A stretch of DNA of 64,000 nt from Paralichthys olivaceus. Lineage: Eukaryota > Chordata > Actinopteri > Pleuronectiformes > Paralichthyidae. This document shows positions 61,492 through 64,000 of this stretch, one piece after another; position 1 is the first letter of the stretch; each line of letters begins with the position of its first letter. The translations under genes were made by a program, and so were the position numbers. Location of the stretch: contig NC_091109.1 of NCBI RefSeq assembly GCF_024713975.1, positions 17,183,501-17,247,500 on the forward strand. The letters run 5' to 3'. Below the pieces are notes generated by a model, which saw only the letters and a list, made by a program, of their open reading frames with translations, was not told where the DNA came from and made no database searches.

Positions 61492-62061
61492 TGTGGTATT
61501 TCATTCTATTGTGTTTTGTAATGTATTTTGGGGGGAAGTCTTGCTCACACGTGTTCCTATTTATCGTGGTTAAAACAAAACGTCTGAGAATCTCAGTGTA
61601 TTTACCATTTTTTGGTTAATTAGTGGATAAAATATATTTGTAAAGTTTAATTCTCATTGTTTGAGAGTGGGATGTGTATTTTAAGGAGAAAAAATTATTT
61701 TAAAGTTGTAAAAAATTCATAAGTAATTGAAATTTCTGAGTATGTTTGAAAATATTTTTTTTAATTTTAGGGAAATCCTTATTGGGATAGTAATTTGTTT
61801 ATGATTCCAACTTTTTTTTAGGATTGGTGGTTGATATAAGGGAAATGAATGGAGAAAAATTCATTATTTAATCAACTCCCATGATCCTTTGGGAGTAGTG
61901 GAGCCAATCAGAGGAAAACGTTATTTTGTACAAGTTTAAAACTTGTTGTTGTATGTAAAATATTGTTTATAATGTAGTTTGAGTTGTAAAATAGAATTAG
62001 GAATAAAATTTAAAATATCTCCTTATTAATTCATTCGTTTATTTAAATAAAAAAGTATGTA

Positions 62062-62160
62062 TTAGGGTTAGGGTTAGGGTTAAGGGTTAGGGTTAGGGTT
62101 AGGGTTAGGGGTTAGGGGTTAGGGGTTAGGGTTAGGGGTTAGGGTTAGGGTTAGGGTTAG
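62062..62160 (+). repeat. Telomeric repeat block 1
   Basis: TTAGGG repeats mixed with TTAGGGG variants, joined to truncated unit E after three extra bases. The G-rich strand runs 5'->3' to the right, so the chromosome end lies to the right. Confidence 0.95.
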
Positions 62161-63689
62161 GATAAGGGGTAAAAGCACATAGGAGAAGGAGATATTCTTG
62201 AATAACTTTTTTTGTGAAGGTCGGAGCGACTTGGAAAGTGGTTCCGTCTGGACTAATTTGGGTCCTGCGGATCGATTGGTGCCATCCCCGAGCTTCTCCG
62301 ACCTTCGGAAGGGGTCGAACGAGGAAATTCCCAGAAATCTGAGGAGATATTCTTGAATAACTTTTGTTGTGAAGGTCGGAGCGACTTGCAAGTAGGCTCT
62401 ACCCTTACTAATTTGCGTATTGCGCATCAATTGGTACCATCCCGGAACTCGTAGGACCTTCGGAAGGGCAAATGGCCAAAGTGGGCGTGGTGAAGGCTAG
62501 GGATAAGGGATAAGAGCACATAGGAGAAGGAGATATTCTTGAATAACTTTTGTTGTGAAGGTCGGAGCGACTTGCAAGTAGGCTCTATCCCCACTAATTT
62601 GGGCATTGCGCATCGATTGATACCATCCCCGAGCTTGTAGGACCTTGGGAAGTGGTCGAACAAGCAAATGGGAAAATTGACCGTTTTGGGGAATGTCAAC
62701 ACATGTGCTGACGGAGATATTTTTGAAATAACTTTTGTTGTGAAGGTCGGAGCGACTTGCAAGTAGGCTCTACCCCCACTAATTTGGGCATTGCGCATCA
62801 ATTGGTACCATCCCCGAGCTTGTAGGACCTTCGGAAGGGCAAATGGCCAAAGTGGGCGTGGTGAAGGCTAGGATAAGGGGTAAAAGCACATAGGAGAAGG
62901 AGATATTCCTGAATAACTTTTTTGTTGAAGGTCGGAGCGACTTGGAAAGTGGTTCCGTCTGGACTAATTTGGGTCCTGTGGATCGATTGGTGCCATCCCC
63001 GAGCTTCTCCGACCTTCGGAAGGGGTCGAACGAGGAAATTCCCAGAAATCTGAGGAGATATTCTTGAATAACTTTTGTTGTGAAGGTCGGAGCGACTTGC
63101 AAGTAGGCTCTGCCCCCACTAATTTGGGTATTGCGCATCAATTGGTACCATCCCCGAGCTTGTAGGACCTTCGGAAGGGCAAATGGCCAAAGTGGGCGTG
63201 GTGAAGGCTAGGGATAAGGGATAAGAGCACATAGGAGAAGGAGATATTCTTGAATAACTTTTGTTGTGAAGGTCGGAGCAACTTGCAAGTAGGCTCTATC
63301 CCTACTAATTTGGGCATTGCGCATCGATTGGTGCCATCCCCGAGCTTCTCCGACCTTCGGAAGGGGTCGAACGAGGAAATTCCCCGAAATCTGAGGAGAT
63401 ATTCTTGAATAACTTTTGTTGTGAAGGTCGGAGCGACTTGCAAGTAGGCTCTGCCCCCACTAATTTGGGTATTGCACATCAATTGGTACCATCCCCGAGC
63501 TTGTAGGACCTTCGGAAGGGCAAATGTCCAAAGTGGGCGTGGTGAAGGCTAGGGATAAGGGATAAGAGCACATATGAGAAGGAGATATTCTTGAATAACT
63601 TTTGTTGTGAAGGTCGGAGCGACTTGCAAGTAGGCTCTGCCCCCACTAATTTGGGTATTGCACATCAATTGGTACCATCCCCGAGCTTG
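62161..63689. repeat. Subtelomeric satellite, alternating 155/186-bp monomers
   Basis: The word gagatatt recurs at 62189, 62344, 62530, 62714, 62900, 63055, 63241, 63396 and 63582, giving spacings of 155, 186, 184, 186, 155, 186, 155 and 186. The longer monomers carry 'gtgggcgtggtgaaggctag' and the exit-like 'gataagggataagagcac'; the shorter carry 'cgaacgaggaaattccc'. One variant monomer (62645-62714) has private sequence. The minus strand happens to be mostly open because the repeat has few stops; this is not a gene. Confidence 0.95.
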
Positions 63690-63859
63690 TAGGGTTAGGG
63701 TTAGGGTTAGGGTTAGGGTTAGGGGTTAGGGGTTAGGGTTAGGGTTAGGGTTAGGGGGTTAGGGTTAGGGTTAGGGGGTTAGGGGGTTAGGGTTAGGGTT
63801 AGGGGTTAGGGTTAGGGTTAGGGTTAGGGGTTAGGGTTAGGGTTAGGGTTAGGGTTAGG
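63690..63859 (+). repeat. Telomeric repeat block 2
   Basis: TTAGGG and TTAGGGG repeats entered from the middle of a satellite monomer at 'gagcttgtagg', where tagg is common to both, and left through 'ttaggataagggg'. Confidence 0.95.
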
Positions 63860-63923
63860 ATAAGGGGTAAAAGCACATAGGAGAAGGAGATATTCTTGAA
63901 TAACTTTTTTTGTGAAGGTCGGA
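63860..63923. repeat. Truncated satellite monomer
   Basis: The start of a satellite monomer ('gataaggggtaaaagcacat' to 'gaaggtcggag'), cut after about 64 bp and followed directly by telomeric repeats. Confidence 0.95.
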
Positions 63924-63987
63924 GGGTTAGGGTTAGGGTTAGGGTTAGGGTTAGGGGTTAGGGGTTAGGGTTAGGGTTAGGGTTAGG
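63924..63987 (+). repeat. Telomeric repeat block 3
   Basis: TTAGGG-type repeats, again left through 'ttaggataaggggtaaaa', which runs to the window end (63988-64000). The window therefore stops inside subtelomeric satellite and not at the true chromosome end. Confidence 0.95.
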
Positions 63988-64000
63988 ATAAGGGGTAAAA

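Larger units (their letters stand above)
52797..62058. repeat. Subtelomeric tandem unit E, truncated by telomeric repeats
   Basis: Matches unit A from its first base to unit position about 9270, ending in the A-rich run and 'aaaagtat' at 62051-62058. Telomeric repeats start at 62062. The second half of the unit (L1, retroviral pol, foldback, L2 LINE) is absent. It does not carry the 17-bp arm-1 deletion of C and D. It lacks 3 bp near 56393. Confidence 0.95.

Noticed and set aside
62119..63482. Four linked minus-strand open frames of 103-124 codons
   Set aside because: They run through a tandem satellite whose repeat has few stops. Starts and stops recur at the same place in each monomer, so they come from the repeat and not from a gene.

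Overview
The window is non-coding, repeat-dense vertebrate DNA close to a chromosome end, most likely from a teleost fish. TTAGGG telomere blocks lie at the right edge with the G-rich strand running 5'->3' towards the right. The body of the sequence carries the repeat families seen in teleost genomes: L2-type LINEs with TTGAA or TTGAC tails, an L1-clade LINE, a gammaretrovirus-like endogenous retrovirus and a retroviral solo LTR. No intact host protein gene was found. The longest open frame (165 codons) is antisense to a dead LINE reverse transcriptase.

Layout. Positions 1-62058 are a head-to-tail array of five copies of one unit of about 16 kb, nearly identical wherever they align: A 1-16014, B 16015-22312, C 22313-36839, D 36840-52796 and E 52797-62058. 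The phase is arbitrary, because the window happens to start at unit position 1. Unit B lost 9.7 kb internally and has a TAA-repeat filler at the join. Unit C lost about 1.4 kb between two direct repeats. Unit E is cut at unit position about 9270 and joined directly to telomeric repeats. Small variants are shared by non-adjacent units, so sequence has been exchanged between copies.

Inside one unit, in unit A coordinates: a dispersed repeat (581-827); two exon-like 59-bp modules (1071-1129 and 3230-3288, minus); an L2-type RT fragment (2450-2830, minus); a 28S rRNA fragment (4341-4416); a pair of inverted arms of about 550 bp (4418-4971 and 6622-7188) around an LTR- or promoter-like segment; a relic telomere plus satellite monomer (7214-7448); an 18-bp minisatellite of variable copy number (7657-7780); a direct repeat pair (8184-8706 and 9590-10099); an L1 ORF2 fragment (10100-10925, minus); a retroviral pol pseudogene (11205-13750, minus) split by a 451-bp solo LTR with a 4-bp target duplication; a 201-bp foldback; inverted copies of the earlier modules; and a 5'-truncated L2 LINE (14506-15113).

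Positions 62059-64000 alternate TTAGGG-type blocks with a satellite whose monomers alternate between about 155 and 186 bp. Every telomere block leaves into the satellite at the same point, but is entered from different break points. A diverged version of this telomere-to-satellite junction is preserved inside units A, C, D and E. The simplest reading is repeated chromosome-end breakage, telomere capping and re-extension, together with unequal exchange. Family names come from recognising sequence motifs, not from database searches.
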